Positions 49,541-60,905 of a stretch of 64,000 bases of DNA are shown here, piece after piece. The stretch is from Thuidium tamariscinum (lineage: Eukaryota > Streptophyta > Bryopsida > Hypnales > Thuidiaceae), in the NCBI GenBank assembly GCA_947034885.2, contig OX344757.2, forward strand, positions 23,740,001-23,804,000, given 5' to 3'. Position 1 is the first letter of the stretch, and each line of letters begins with the position of its first letter. The position numbers were made by a program, and so were the translations under genes. The notes under the pieces are model-generated. The model was not told the DNA's origin. It searched no databases and was given only the letters and a program-made list of their open reading frames with translations.

Positions 49541-50419
49541 ATCTATAGATTAGTATTGAATTAACTAAAATTTACAATGAATGTAGTATCTACTTTCAAA
49601 TAAATTTGACAATTTATTATTAAATTGAACATCATTTTCTAACAGTATGCACATATACACTTTTGTTTTACATTAGAACACTTTAGGGTTAAATTATATA
49701 TATAATTTGCAGTTTTAGTGGTGAAAATTTTAATAAAATTCAACATATTCTAAAAATATTGACAAGCATTTTGTTAGGAGGTGGATGGTCATTACTATTT
49801 TTTCAAAAATTTGAGATTTAGAATCCAAAATTTTCTTGCTTTTTTGGTAATGTATTGCACATGTAATTTAATTCCTCTTTTCCTTTGAAATTTTTACACA
49901 ACATGTAGTCAAATTATATCCTATGGTTAAATTTATATAGAAAAAGATAAAAATATAAAGATATAAAAAAATATACATAAATAATTAGCTATAGATGTAT
50001 ATAATTTGATTGTAGTATATTTTGAATACATAATTTAATATTTAGAAATGGCTATGACATGATTGTCAATATGTAATAGAATTTTAAAATTTTAGTTTTA
50101 TAAATTTGAATAACAATATTCAATAGTTCAATTTGACTTGAAAGTATTCAAATTTTACTATACAATATAAAATTCAAACATGATCAAGTTATCTGCATGA
50201 AATTTGATATAGATTTTGAGTTCTATTAGAATTCTAATGAAATTCAAAATAGTATTATATTTTATATATGAAATATTTGAATAAAATTTGGATTTGCTGT
50301 TCTATTTCTTAGTTTGTTATAATTAGTTATAATGGACTTCATGAACTTCTAATTATAAAGGATTCCACCAAATTCAAATAGATTCTAATAGATGTTTAGA
50401 TTGAAGATTCTACTAGATT

Positions 50420-50662
50420 TTTAGATGTTAAAAATATTTCCAAAAGATTCCAAATCAAATTTTCAAAAGATTCTTAAAAGATTTCCAAAAGATGTCAAAT
50501 CAGATTCTCAAAAGATTTTGAATCAAAATCTCAAAAGATTTGTAAAAAGATTCTCTAAAGATTTCAAATCAGATTCTCAAAAAATTCAAATCAAAATTTT
50601 CAAAAAGATTTTCAAAAGATTTTCTAAAAGATTCCAAATTAGATTCTTAAAGATTCTTAAAA
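50420..50662. repeat. AAAAGATT minisatellite
   Basis: About twenty degenerate copies of a 10-21 bp motif such as CAAAAGATTC or CAAATCAGATTCTCAAAAGA. The lysine/phenylalanine/serine-rich open frame across it is a repeat artefact. It sits just inside the right end of the CACTA element. Confidence 0.88.
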
Positions 50663-50849
50663 AATATAACATTTTTTTGTTGATTTTGTCATTGCACTAT
50701 TCATCAACAAAAACAATGATACATTTTTGTTAATATATACAAAATGAACAAAAACTTATTGATGTTGTTAGTGCTAGTATTCAAATCAACAAAATTTAAC
50801 AAAAAATTCTTGATGTTTTGTTAATTTGGTCACTGTTTTTCTACTAGTG

Positions 50850-51309
50850 ATTTTGGTGATGTCGATAGTTCTTTAGATCCAGCCTATTTATCTTCTCCTG
50901 GGTGTTGCTGCTGCCAAAGTGTGCCTTCGATGTTCTTGAATTGTGGCGAGGGTCGGCGAAGGCTCTCCGCTTCCTTGGATGTCGTCAGTTGTTTCTGTTT
51001 GTGGGGTTTGGCCTATGGTGAGGTTTGGAATGGAAAGTACTCGTGGCCTTAGCACTGATTGAGATGTCATGAGTACGAGTTGGTGTAGCAAGAAGGTGGA
51101 GTGGGGAATGAAGTTCCATGAGGGAGCGTGATCGAATGTGCAGAAGGCCATACCGCCATTCTTCTATAGTAGTTGATTTGCTAGTTGCGAGTGCGGTTTG
51201 TTGTCATTTGTTTTTTAGGCCATTTGGCACTTTGACTATTCGAAATAGGTCATGTATCATGTTCGTGGTCAGCATGACCCACAATTCAGGGTTTAGGGAC
51301 ATACAGGCA
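50850..51309. other. Host-like insert, no gene assigned
   Basis: Balanced composition between the CACTA element and the next foldback MITE. A minus-strand frame (50888-51151, 87 codons) contains VLSIPNLTIGQTPQTETTDD, with no recognisable family. It may be a gene fragment. Confidence 0.3.
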
Positions 51310-51503
51310 CTATAAAAAACTTGTGTTTTAGATGACGAATTTTAGGTGACATCCAATGATGCAACCCGTGTTTTTATGTCCAAATTAACGTCCGCCATAA
51401 CATCTTGATGTTATGGTGGACATTAGTTTGGACATAAAAACACGGGTAGCATCATTGGATGTCACCTAAAATCTGTCATTTAAAACATAGGTTTCTTATA
51501 GTG
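51310..51503. mobile_element. CACTA-type foldback MITE, copy 3
   Basis: A 194 bp hairpin beginning CACTATAAAAAACTTG and ending GTTTCTTATAGTG, with the exact 3-bp duplication AGG on both sides. The centre is CATAACATC-TT-GATGTTATG. The two arms are almost perfect complements. Confidence 0.9.
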
Positions 51504-51664
51504 AGGGTTTAGTTAAGGTTTAAGGCTCTAAAAGAGATTTCCGTGGAAGATTCATGTACCTTGATGGTGTAGTGCTATTTTTCTGTTGGTTTATCTTGAG
51601 ATTTATATGAGAGGGCAAGAAAATACATTATAGGTATGGATGGCATGTAATTTGATCCATCCAA

Positions 51665-52392
51665 GGGTGATTGCAAGAAACACTTGTCCTTTTTTTTGTC
51701 CCCTTGACTTTTAGTAGGTAGTTTTTTGCTCATAACTTTTTCATCTCTTGTTCATTTGGCTTGAAACTTGAAACTAAGGTGCCTACAAAAGTTTTCAATT
51801 TTTTCTAATTTTTTCAATTTTTTCAAAATTATTTTACTATTTTTAAACTGCCCCGGATTAGGTGTCTACTTTGGCCATTTTGGGGGGTTTTAGTCCTATT
51901 TTCGACCCAAAAATACAAATTTTGAGCTGAAAATTGGCATGCAAGGACCTCACCTAAAGTTACACAAGAACACAAAGAGTATTTTGAAAATACTATACTA
52001 ATCAACCTCCACATGTCGTCAAAGTGGTTGACTTTGCACAAGTGTAGAGAATAGAATTAATTTTTTCCAAAGATGAAATTTGTTGGAAAAGAAAGACCTT
52101 TACTTGGAAAAAAAATACATTTTTCATTTTCATTTTTTGAATTTTTTTACTATTTTTACCAAATTAGTGGAAAAGGAGCTATTTTCATTGTATTTTCCAT
52201 TGTCTATAACATTTAGAGAAAGTTTTTCTTAGGTCTGAATTTCAAAAGATGTAATATTCTCATTACTCTTCAAATTATCCATATTTTTTTCAATTTAAAA
52301 GAAAACTATTCCAAAGGATCATAGGACTCATAGGACTCACTAATTTTGAGCCATTTTGAGCCAAAACCAGTAAGTGTTTCTTGCAACGACCC
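51665..52392. mobile_element. Family A element (4-bp TSD), second subfamily
   Basis: A 728 bp element with ends GGGTGATTGCAAGAAACAC and GTGTTTCTTGCAACGACCC and an exact 4-bp duplication CCAA (51661-51664, 52393-52396). The interior closely matches the element at 32011 throughout. No transposase. Confidence 0.9.
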
Positions 52393-52703
52393 CCAACGCC
52401 TTCTTCGTTGATCAACGAACTAAATTGGAAAAATAACTACAGATTGAGAAGGGTTTTGGAGAAATATGGGAAGGGTTTGTGGTTGGGAGGTTTTGAGTTG
52501 CTTTCATTCTTGTGGAGTCTTGATGTTAGTGATTTGTGGCATGTTTAAGTTATGTCCAGGATCCTACACCCCAGGACTGTTAGGCTTCTGAGGTTTAAAT
52601 TAGGGAAGCATTAGCGGATTCGTTGGCGAATACTTTAATGACGGGTTCCAGACGTTATCCTAGTGCAAAAAGCATTCACAGCACGTCAGCACCAAGTGCT
52701 TAA

Positions 52704-53505
52704 CCCCTAAATGCCCAAGCCTTTTCAAGTGTGTTTTGGCTATGAATAAAGTGCATGGACTTGTAGTCATCCCTAGTGAAGCAAATTGATTTTTTTCCAA
52801 AATCTAACCGCATAGATGTTTAAAGAGCTTGTTTATTAGTAAGTACACAAATTTTGAGCATAAAACTACATTGGAGTTGTGAGATTATAACGAGAGAAGA
52901 GTACATTTTCTATATTTAGTATGCTGCCTTTTCCCACAATGTTTCTCAAATTTGCATATAAATGTTTTTGGGGATTTGAGGTGACATGAACAACTACAAA
53001 AAGTGTTAGCACACTAAAATGCACTTCTAAAAAACTTAATTTCACATGAAAAGCTATTAAAGTCATTACACAATCCACCTTGCAATTGTTGAAATGCAAT
53101 TATTTTTATAAGTAGAAATTGCAAATAACTCCAAATCAATAGTTGTATGTTTAAATTTTCAATGGTGAATATTCTGAAAACACTTTCCTCTTTCCATTGG
53201 GACCATTTTCAAAGCAAATGGATATGTACAATTTTTTAGATCTCAAATTAAGTGAAATTGCATAAAGCTAGGAAATGAAGTAAAATTGGCAAGCTTTAGT
53301 CTTCACTTTTGGTACATGTATGCCTTTGAAGACCTCTCAATAATCAAATATGTACTTTTTTCAGTGAAAAATGAAAGTTTTCAATAGTTAACCCTTAAAA
53401 CTGCTAAAAAAAAATTTTAAAACAGGCACAAGAATTTAACTGCCCATTCAGAAATGGGCCTGAAATTTCAGATCGACCATATATGGTCGACCAGGCAGTT
53501 AGGGG
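52704..53505. mobile_element. piggyBac-like (TTAA) non-autonomous element
   Basis: Terminal inverted repeats CCCCTAAATGCC and GGCAGTTAGGGG, 11 of 12 matching, are flanked on both sides by TTAA (52700-52703, 53506-53509). TTAA targeting with CCC-starting ends is typical of piggyBac; Kolobok and Sola3 also use TTAA. Near the right end is an 18 bp palindrome, TCGACCATATATGGTCGA. About 0.8 kb, with no transposase. A partial copy is at 575-975. Confidence 0.7.
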
Positions 53506-53509
53506 TTAA

Positions 53510-54060
53510 TATATTTTGTCTATTAGTGATCAAGTCTATATGTGAAACTTTTGCTTCTTAAGTCCTGATGTCTATGAAATTTTTTAACATATTTTCTGAA
53601 TGGTAGAAAATTTAGACTCTAATTACGATATCTTTCAATGCGAATGTGCTGATCTGCTCAAACAAAATTTTCAACATGTAGTCATGGAAGACCACATGGA
53701 AGAGATTTGAACGCTTCTGCATCATTTACATTGCTATTAGTGAGGGTTTTTAATGTGTTGTATCATTTGCGTGTATTGGAAGGGAGAATTTGTTTGATTT
53801 TGACATCAATTTATCTAATACTATACAAAGGATGTATCAAAGGTTTGTTTGGTGTTGCAAGCATTTCATTAAATCAATTGTGGTTTTAGATTGCATATGT
53901 TTGATAGGCAAGTTTAAAAAGGTGAATGAGTTGTGGAGTTGGGGTTGAAATGGAAAATTTCACCCTTGTACCCCTTATAGCCAGGTAGTTAGCGGAGTTT
54001 AGAATGCGAGAGCTCCTTGTGCGAACCTCCTAATGTCGCTCAAGCACCCAAACTAATCGT
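53510..54060. other. No supported gene
   Basis: AT-rich spacer between the TTAA element and the kinase-like fossil. The 60-codon frame at 53707 has no motif. Confidence 0.4.
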
Positions 54061-55606
54061 GTGTCTACAAGAACGTTCGAGAATTTGAAGGAGTGGCCAA
54101 ACTTTAAAGAAGATGTAGGTGCAATTCTCCTAATGTTGGACAATGAGACACCAAAGTATGTGTCCCCAACAAACCTTTACCCTTTAGCACCATGTGTTGA
54201 TGAGGTTGGTATTAGAGGTGCATTGGAAACCCTTCTTTTTCTAGTTGTTGAGAGGTTGGCTGTTGACTTGCATATTCCATTTGCCTTCAGATCAGGTGGA
54301 AGTGGTCGCAGTTGCAGTTATAGAGATATGGTTATTCTTGATTTATCTACTTCACAAGGTGTAGGAGAACGGATGGAATTATATCACATAATGTATGGAA
54401 AAGGTGAAGCAAAGGGTCCTTGGCAATGGGAGGTTTAAGGGGCAGGTAATCTACTTGAAGTATTGCAAGATACAAAGAAGGGAGCAAAAACAATAGAGAC
54501 AGTGTAGCAATTGTATGGGGATATGGTTTTAGATGAAAATAAGTATAGTTTCATCTCAAATTACAACCAAACTATATTTTTCAGGAGAGCAGATAATGTG
54601 TTGGATAAGATCCTAGAGTTTTCCCCAACTATTTTAGTTGGTGAATCTCCATTGATTGCATTTCTTTTTGTTCTGTTTTGAGCACATGGAGAGAGAAATG
54701 TAAAACAGTTGCTACCAAGAGCATCTGTGCCTTTTACTCCTAAATGGGGCTACACCATGACGCTACCTCAAGTGACTAGTACAAGTACCAAGGAAAGGAA
54801 AAAGATGCATCCAGAGACCACAATTGTTTTGGAGGCTAATGGAAAATATCCAAGAACAGGCACAAAGAGATTTGTTGAGGTTAAGCTTTCAGATTTCTCT
54901 GTTGATCTCTATATTCTAGATGCCTTCAGTTTCTTACCTGACTATAAGTTTGAGGATTTGGATTTGACTAGGCAAGTAGTTGGATTGGGGATGTATAGCA
55001 ATGTGTTGGAGGGAGTGCTTGGAGGATGTTTACCTGCTGCAATTAAACTCTTTGATTTTCGGATAAAGGAGGCGAGAGAGGCATTTGTTACAGAGGAACT
55101 AGGCTATAAGTATTTGAAACCGCTTCAAAGGAAGTATGTGCTAGTTCTATATGCAGTGGGATGCATGGCCCACTGTAACATGATATTCATGGTGTTATTA
55201 GATGAAGGGATTTCCAAGCTTGGGACTTCACCATTGACACGTAGCCTGCACTATAAGAAACTTGTGCTTTGAATGATGAATTTTAGATGACATTCAATGA
55301 TGCAACTCGTGTTTTTATGTCCAAACTAACGTCCGCCATAACATCAAGATGTTATGGCGGATGTTAGTTTGGACATAAAAACACGGGTTGCACTTGGATG
55401 TCACTTAAAATCCATCATTTAAAACATAAGTTTTTTATAGTGCTCAAGAAGTAAGTTTTAGAGGCGTTGGATGATATTCATAATCATGGATTATTGTACA
55501 ACCATGTAAAGTTGGAGCATGTCCTTATATTCCAAAGGGCACCACAGTTTATAGATTTTTAGGGAAGCTCTACCTCAGCATCAGATGAAGACTTCAAGGC
55601 TGAATA
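54061..55606 (+). pseudogene. Broken nuclease-plus-kinase-like (Crinkler-type effector) fossil
   Basis: Two parts are visible on the plus strand. The first (54061-54438) has SYRDMVILDL and YGKGEAKGPWQW, which resembles a PD-(D/E)XK nuclease-like domain. The second (about 54709-55570) has LPAAIKLFDFRIKEAREAF, YVLVLYAVGCMAHCN and, beyond the inserted MITE, ALDDIHNHGLLYNH, the pattern of a degenerate protein-kinase fold. This nuclease-then-kinase order is known from Crinkler-type (CR) effector-like proteins found in oomycetes, fungi and some plants. It is broken in several places and is split by a CACTA foldback MITE (55249-55442), so it is a fossil of moderate age. The assignment is from pattern memory. 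Confidence 0.5.
55249..55442. mobile_element. CACTA-type foldback MITE, copy 4, inside the kinase-like fossil
   Basis: A 194 bp hairpin beginning CACTATAAGAAACTTG and ending TTTTTTATAGTG, with flanks CTG and CTC, a 3-bp duplication with one change. The central palindrome is as in the other copies. One arm has lost a few bases (GGGTTGCACTTGGATG), so this copy is somewhat older. Kinase-like sequence continues on both sides. Confidence 0.88.
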
Positions 55607-56149
55607 GAATTTCATGGGAGTGCTGTTGGAAGATGAGAGTGAAGCTTGAGATGTGGTATATAACATCATCTCTCTCGAAACATTGTTGCACCAAAAATTG
55701 TACACTTGTAAACCCAAAAGATCCCCTTGCACATGGCCACTTCGTAGCAAACAAAAGTCCCATCCACTTGGCACATCACCAGTTGGGCTTACTCTAAGAT
55801 TTCACAGGGTTTGGCCCATGCTCTGTTTCCAATATGAAAGTCTGCAATCCTAAAAGCAATATGCAAATCCTTCAACACATTCTTTCAAGCTTTTTACAAT
55901 CCCCACATACTCCACCACCGCCACTCTACCACATTTTGGAATCTGTAGTAATCAAGTTTGAAGTATCAGTTTCGCATATCTTGAACTATCAGTTCTTATG
56001 ATTGCCTTGCAACGGAAACTCCATCCTATATTCTTGAATCTTGCATGGGTTCGAAGGAGTTTGAAGGAGTCTGGAAGAATTGTTTGGTTTAGAGCTGCGT
56101 GAGCTGCGTGAGCTGGTGGCTGCTGACTTTGTCGTTCCAATTCGTACAG

Positions 56150-59100
56150 ATTGATAATCTCAGCGAAGAGCTTGTTTCTTCGGTTCAGGATGTGACGCGC
56201 CTTCTCATCAACGTATGTTCTTCTCGCAGCAAATTTGAACAGTGTCCAGCCTGCATCCTTTGCAGACCTCCAACACCATGACTGACGTGGGTATTCTTAC
56301 GATCAGGGTCTTGCCAATAGGAGAGTAGGCGCTACAACAATGAACAGCGAAAGTTCGCGCTCTCATTCTGTTTTCACTTGTGTGATTGAGTCTCGGTCGA
56401 AGGTGCCTCCTCTTTACCTCTCGCAAATCTCTAGTTTGGGAGTGTATGGTTTCGCATAATAGAGCGACTGCTCGGCATTGATTCTTCAGAAGCGTGCTCG
56501 AATTTTGCAACAATTTAACTGGTGACTGGATCGTTGGCCTGCAGAGTGAGGGTGAGGGCATTTGCAGCGTTCGAAGTAGTAGATTGAATTTAGTAGATTT
56601 GGCAGGCTCAGAGAGGCAGAAACAGACTGGGTCAGCTGGTGAGCGGCTCAAAGAGGCTGGCAACATCAACAAATCTCTTTCCCAGCTCGGGTATGCAAAT
56701 GTTCCGAATAAATAATTCATTACACAGTTTCCAAACTTTGTACGAGGACGGACTTTTATTCAACAAACATCTGATGAACTGGCCTTGCAGGAATGTGATC
56801 AATATTCTGGCGGAAGTGGCACAATCTGGAAAGCACCGTCATATACCATACAGAGATTCTCGTTTGACATTTCTGCTGCAAGAGTCCCTTGGTGGTAATG
56901 CAAAGCTGGCGATGATTTGTGCCGTATCTCCAGCAAGCAGGTATAGTTTCGTAACTTAAACAAGTGATCCCTCCGTCTACCTCTGTGAGTACCACTGGAA
57001 CTATACTTGTTCGTCAGGTATTATTTTCACCAAGTGCTTGATACCCACAAGCTGAGCTCACACCTCTTCTTTCACGATTCAGCTGCAGGGGCAAGACGCT
57101 CGGTACACTAAGGTTTGCCCAAAGGGCCAAGGCAATTCAGAACAAGGCAGTAGTCAATGAGGAGAAAGCGAATGACGTGAACCTTCTCCGTGAACAGATT
57201 CGTCAGCTCAAGGTAAAATTTTCGTCTCTCGCTTCCATGTCAGACTCATGGAAACATCGTTTCTCAACTCTGAATCACTGAAATGAGGACATCTTTGATT
57301 TTTGCGTACAGGATGAACCCACAAGGATGAAGTCAAACAGTGCTACGGAAGCTTCCAGTGGAAGTGGATATAATACTGGCTGGAATGCTCGCCGGAGCTA
57401 TAACCTTCTCAGGCTCAGCCTTGGCCATGCGTTGACATCCCCACTTCTCGTGGAAGATAACGATGACGATGACATGGAACTAGACGGCGACCTGGAGTCT
57501 AATTTGAATGCAGTGGCAGATCGTTTCTCCAATGAAACCAGCGTATCTCAGTCTACAGACATGGAATTGGGCTCACCTAAACTCAGGAAATCCCTGGAGG
57601 AAGGAAGGTCCAATTCGAATGATGGGTTTCCGAATGCTGAGATCATTGCAGCCCTTCCACCATCCAAGACATTGGATGGCGCACCGGATATTGAATCTCC
57701 GACGCTTGGCTTGGTGGAAGATGATGCCAAGCCCAGCATCCCAGCTCTGGACACAACCCGACTGCCATTGGACGCAACGACTCCAGGTCTTCAATCGCCG
57801 ACGCGCAGTCAATCCCCGAAGGGAAATAAAAAACCACCGGGGAATGGCGTGATGTTTGAGCTTGTTTCTCTCGCAGAGAACGAAGATGTCGTGGATTTGG
57901 GTACGGAAGTCATCCCAGAAGGCATAGCAACTGTTCGAAGCTCAAATTCTTCACCTTCTCCATCACCCAGGGATCGCATTGCTGCGAGCCTCCAAAAGGG
58001 TCTTCAAATTCTGGATAACCATCAGAAGAGTTCTCTGCGAAGGTGAGCCTTCGACTCAGTCAATGAAAGACTGACATAAAAATTTGCTACAAATGGATCT
58101 TAAACTCACTGTTTAAACTTGCGTTGGCTGCAGGTCAACGAATGTCCGTTTCTCTTTTCAAAAATTGGAAACAAAATACGCCAATGAACCAGAGAAGGGA
58201 CCCGAGAGTACGTCCAATGTTTGCCCCAAATGCTCGATGCGATCTTCCATGGGAGGTATCCGATCCTCTTTTCAGATTCCGAATCCCAACAAGAAAGCCC
58301 GTACTGTGGAGGCCGAAGTACAGACATCTTCTCCTAGGGAGTTGTCGAAGAGCGCGGAATGGGCCAACCTTCTTGCAGTTGGTTGTAAGACGATGCTGCC
58401 AGATTCTTTAGACAGTTCATTCGAAATGTTGGATGACAATAAATCGGAGAAGAAGGGCGGAACTCCCAAAAACCCGGAATACGCTCAGGTATTTTCTTAC
58501 TTTACATTCTATAGTAACTTGGCTTGGGTCTGGTTTCTCGGTAGATGATGCTGCCTTGCATCGTTTTTGTAGCCTTCAACTCTTTCTTCCTTTCATTTTA
58601 TACTTCAGGTTCAAATTTGATTCTGTTATATATCAAAAGTCCGTGAAATTATATTTTCTCCTGCGCGCTTATTTCACTGACGCTAGATTGTATGAGTTCT
58701 CCTAACTTCCGAGATCATCGCCACAGGCAATTGAAGCTTTCTTAGCTGGTTCCATCAGGAGGGAAAGGGCAGCAGAAGAGGTTGTGACTCAGCAGGCAGC
58801 AGAAATTGAGCAGCTCAACCGTTTGGTAGCGCCCTTGTTCCATTCCTTCGCCAGTGCGCTTTGAATTAACTCCATTTACGTTTCATCCCTGGAGCAAAGC
58901 ACAGAGGACCATAATGTGTATATTAAATTTTATTCAAACTGTGTTCACATTGACATTCTCTTCGCCGTTCTCTGAACTAAGCATAGCAGCGCCGTCCTCC
59001 CCTACAGGTCCGTCAATACAAGAACGAGAGAGAATGCAATTCAGTGATCCAGCAAAGCCGAGAAGAAAAGATTGTCCGGCTGGAAGCCCTCATGGCTGGT

Positions 59101-60905
59101 GTACTTCCTCGTGAAACCTTTATGGGTGAGGAGTGGGCAGCTCTCCTTCATGAACACAAGGTAAAAGACAATTCATTTCATAGTCAGGCATTTTCGTGGA
59201 ATCGTGTAGTGAAGATCCACTTAATATGAGCGCTGCAGCTTGGAAATCTTGCCACCGGTCTTTTTAAAAAAAATTGATTAACTGTATTGATAGATTTTAA
59301 GCTCATATCGGATAATGGTTGATTTGTATGCTTGTCAGACCCTGCAAGAAAAGTTCGATAAACACCCTGAGGTCACACAATCCAAAATTGAGCTTGAGAG
59401 GTTATCGGACGAGTTGGATCGGTACAAGACATTCTTTGATCTAGGAGAGCGAGAGGTCCTTACACAAGAGAATGCGGATCTACGGAACCACCTCCAGACT
59501 TACCTGGAGTGCAATACGCCAGCACCTGCTAATAAGAATCGGCAGCTTTCCTTAACCTCGAAAGCGATCCGAGAGTCAGCTGCTGGTCTGAGCCTTTGTA
59601 CCGCAGTTCCAGATGGTCCTACGGAATCTGTTGAACCCCTCGAAACCGATCAGCTGGAGGACGAACGCAAGTTGTGGCAGGAGAGGGAGCTAAAATGGCT
59701 CAGCATCATGGAAGAGATGCAAGCTGAGTCTGAAAAGTACAGGTTACTTGCGGACAAGAGGAAGGTTGAATTGGATGGTGAGAAGAGGTATGTGAGACAA
59801 GTGCTAGAGTTGGTATCTGAATTGTGATTCTTGAACTATTGTGAAATCCGAAAAGGGCCAAGGATTCGTGGTTTGGTTTTTCTCAATTTACATCATAAAT
59901 TGCACGAACGAAATTACTTCTAAAACCTCTTTAAAATGGTCAGAAAATATGGGATCCAGAGATTTGCTTGCTGTGTATTGGGTTTAGACTTGCTGATTTA
60001 TCTACCACCCTTCTAATTTGGCCTGTAATTCTAAGAATGTTGTTAATGTTCTCACAACGAGATTAGGCCGAGATTAGGTAGATTTTAACGAATAATTCGA
60101 TTGTCAGGTGTGCGAGAGAAGTGCAAGAAGCTCTTCAGATGGCTATGGAGGGCTACGCACGACAGTTAGAACAGTACGCTGAGCTTCAGGAGAAGCATAT
60201 CGTGTCGCTTGGCAAGAATCGGAGGACACGTGAGGGCTTGGTAGATCTGAAGAAACTGGCGAAGAAAGCTGGAGTAACATCCACAGACACAAGGTGGTTT
60301 GAGTGCCAGGCTGAGCTGCTAGTCGCCATGAGAATTGACCACGAGCTTGAACGAGATGCTGCTAAAGAGGAAGCGCAGGCGTTGCAAGCGCAGCTTCATG
60401 ATACTGCCGAAGCGGTATCAGCAGCTGGAGAGCTTTTGGTGAGACTGAAAGAGGCTGAGGAAGCTGTGTGTATGGCCCAAGTAAGATCCTTCTTCCCTGA
60501 GAAGATTAGGAACCCACGTAAACACTGTCCAGAGATACGAGTCGTTTTTTTTGTTGCTATTCGGTAGACCGAAGACAGGGACACGACATATCCTCAGACG
60601 TCTGTAATAAGACCTGGAATGTCCTGCACACTTGTCATTTTCTGTAGCAAAATTCAATTTGTGTTGGTCATGTTTTGGAACCCCAGATTGTGAATAAGAT
60701 TCGTAAGTCGAGCTCTGAATGAGAAAATTAAGGATTTTGACGCATATTGATATCTGATTTTTCTGTTCTCTTTCAGGATGCTGCCGCAATGGCTGGACAA
60801 GAAGCAAACAAAGTGCATAGGGAAATGGAGAAGTTGCGAAGGAAGCACGAGACTGAACTTGCTGCTGTACAACAGACCCTGCAAGAGCCTCGTACCAAGC
60901 CATAA
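56150..60905 (+). CDS. KIN12: KIN-12 family kinesin, 5'-truncated
   Basis: KIN-12 kinesins are plus-end-directed motors that act at the phragmoplast midzone in plant cytokinesis. Twelve exons join in one frame through GT-AG introns: 56150-56212, 56307-56402, 56545-56690, 56791-56940, 57089-57212, 57312-58042, 58134-58488, 58727-58825, 59008-59160, 59339-59787, 60108-60480 and 60777-60905. They encode 955 residues. Motor motifs seen in order: [17 protein letters not shown], switch I ([10 protein letters not shown]), switch II ([12 protein letters not shown]), [19 protein letters not shown] and [19 protein letters not shown] low-complexity acidic/serine linker and long coiled-coil segments follow ([34 protein letters not shown]). 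The coding region for the first ~270 residues, including the P-loop, is not found upstream within the window; the first exon simply follows a TTCGTACAG acceptor. All remaining splice sites and frames are intact, so the loss is recent, or the 5' exons lie elsewhere. Confidence 0.85.

Larger units (their letters stand above)
47407..50849. mobile_element. Non-autonomous CACTA element, ~3.4 kb
   Basis: Left end CACTAGTAGAA (47407), right end TTCTACTAGTG (to 50849): a 10-11 bp CACTA-type terminal inverted repeat. Subterminal regions at both ends carry repeated AACAAAAATTTGTTAA-type words (47500-47650; 50690-50830), as expected for CACTA elements, whose transposase binds such repeats. The flanking triplets (TAG, ATT) do not match, so the target duplication is lost or an end was replaced. 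No transposase frame is visible; the interior holds a foldback element, tandem repeats, a tRNA-like segment and a minisatellite. It is a different family from the 195 bp CACTATAAG MITEs. Confidence 0.65.

Noticed and set aside
50425-50733. 102-codon Lys/Phe/Ser-rich open frame
   Set aside because: It translates the AAAAGATT minisatellite.
53474-53491. TCGACCATATATGGTCGA palindrome as a separate regulatory operator
   Set aside because: It lies inside the TTAA element close to its end and is better explained as part of that transposon.
55559-56140. Minus-strand frames opposite the kinase-like fossil and upstream of KIN-12
   Set aside because: They are shadows of plus-strand sequence or chance frames without domain signal.
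45719-56149. Missing 5' exons of KIN-12 hidden in a long first intron
   Set aside because: I read the interval for P-loop and other N-terminal motor motifs and found only transposons, the kinase-like fossil and unassigned sequence.
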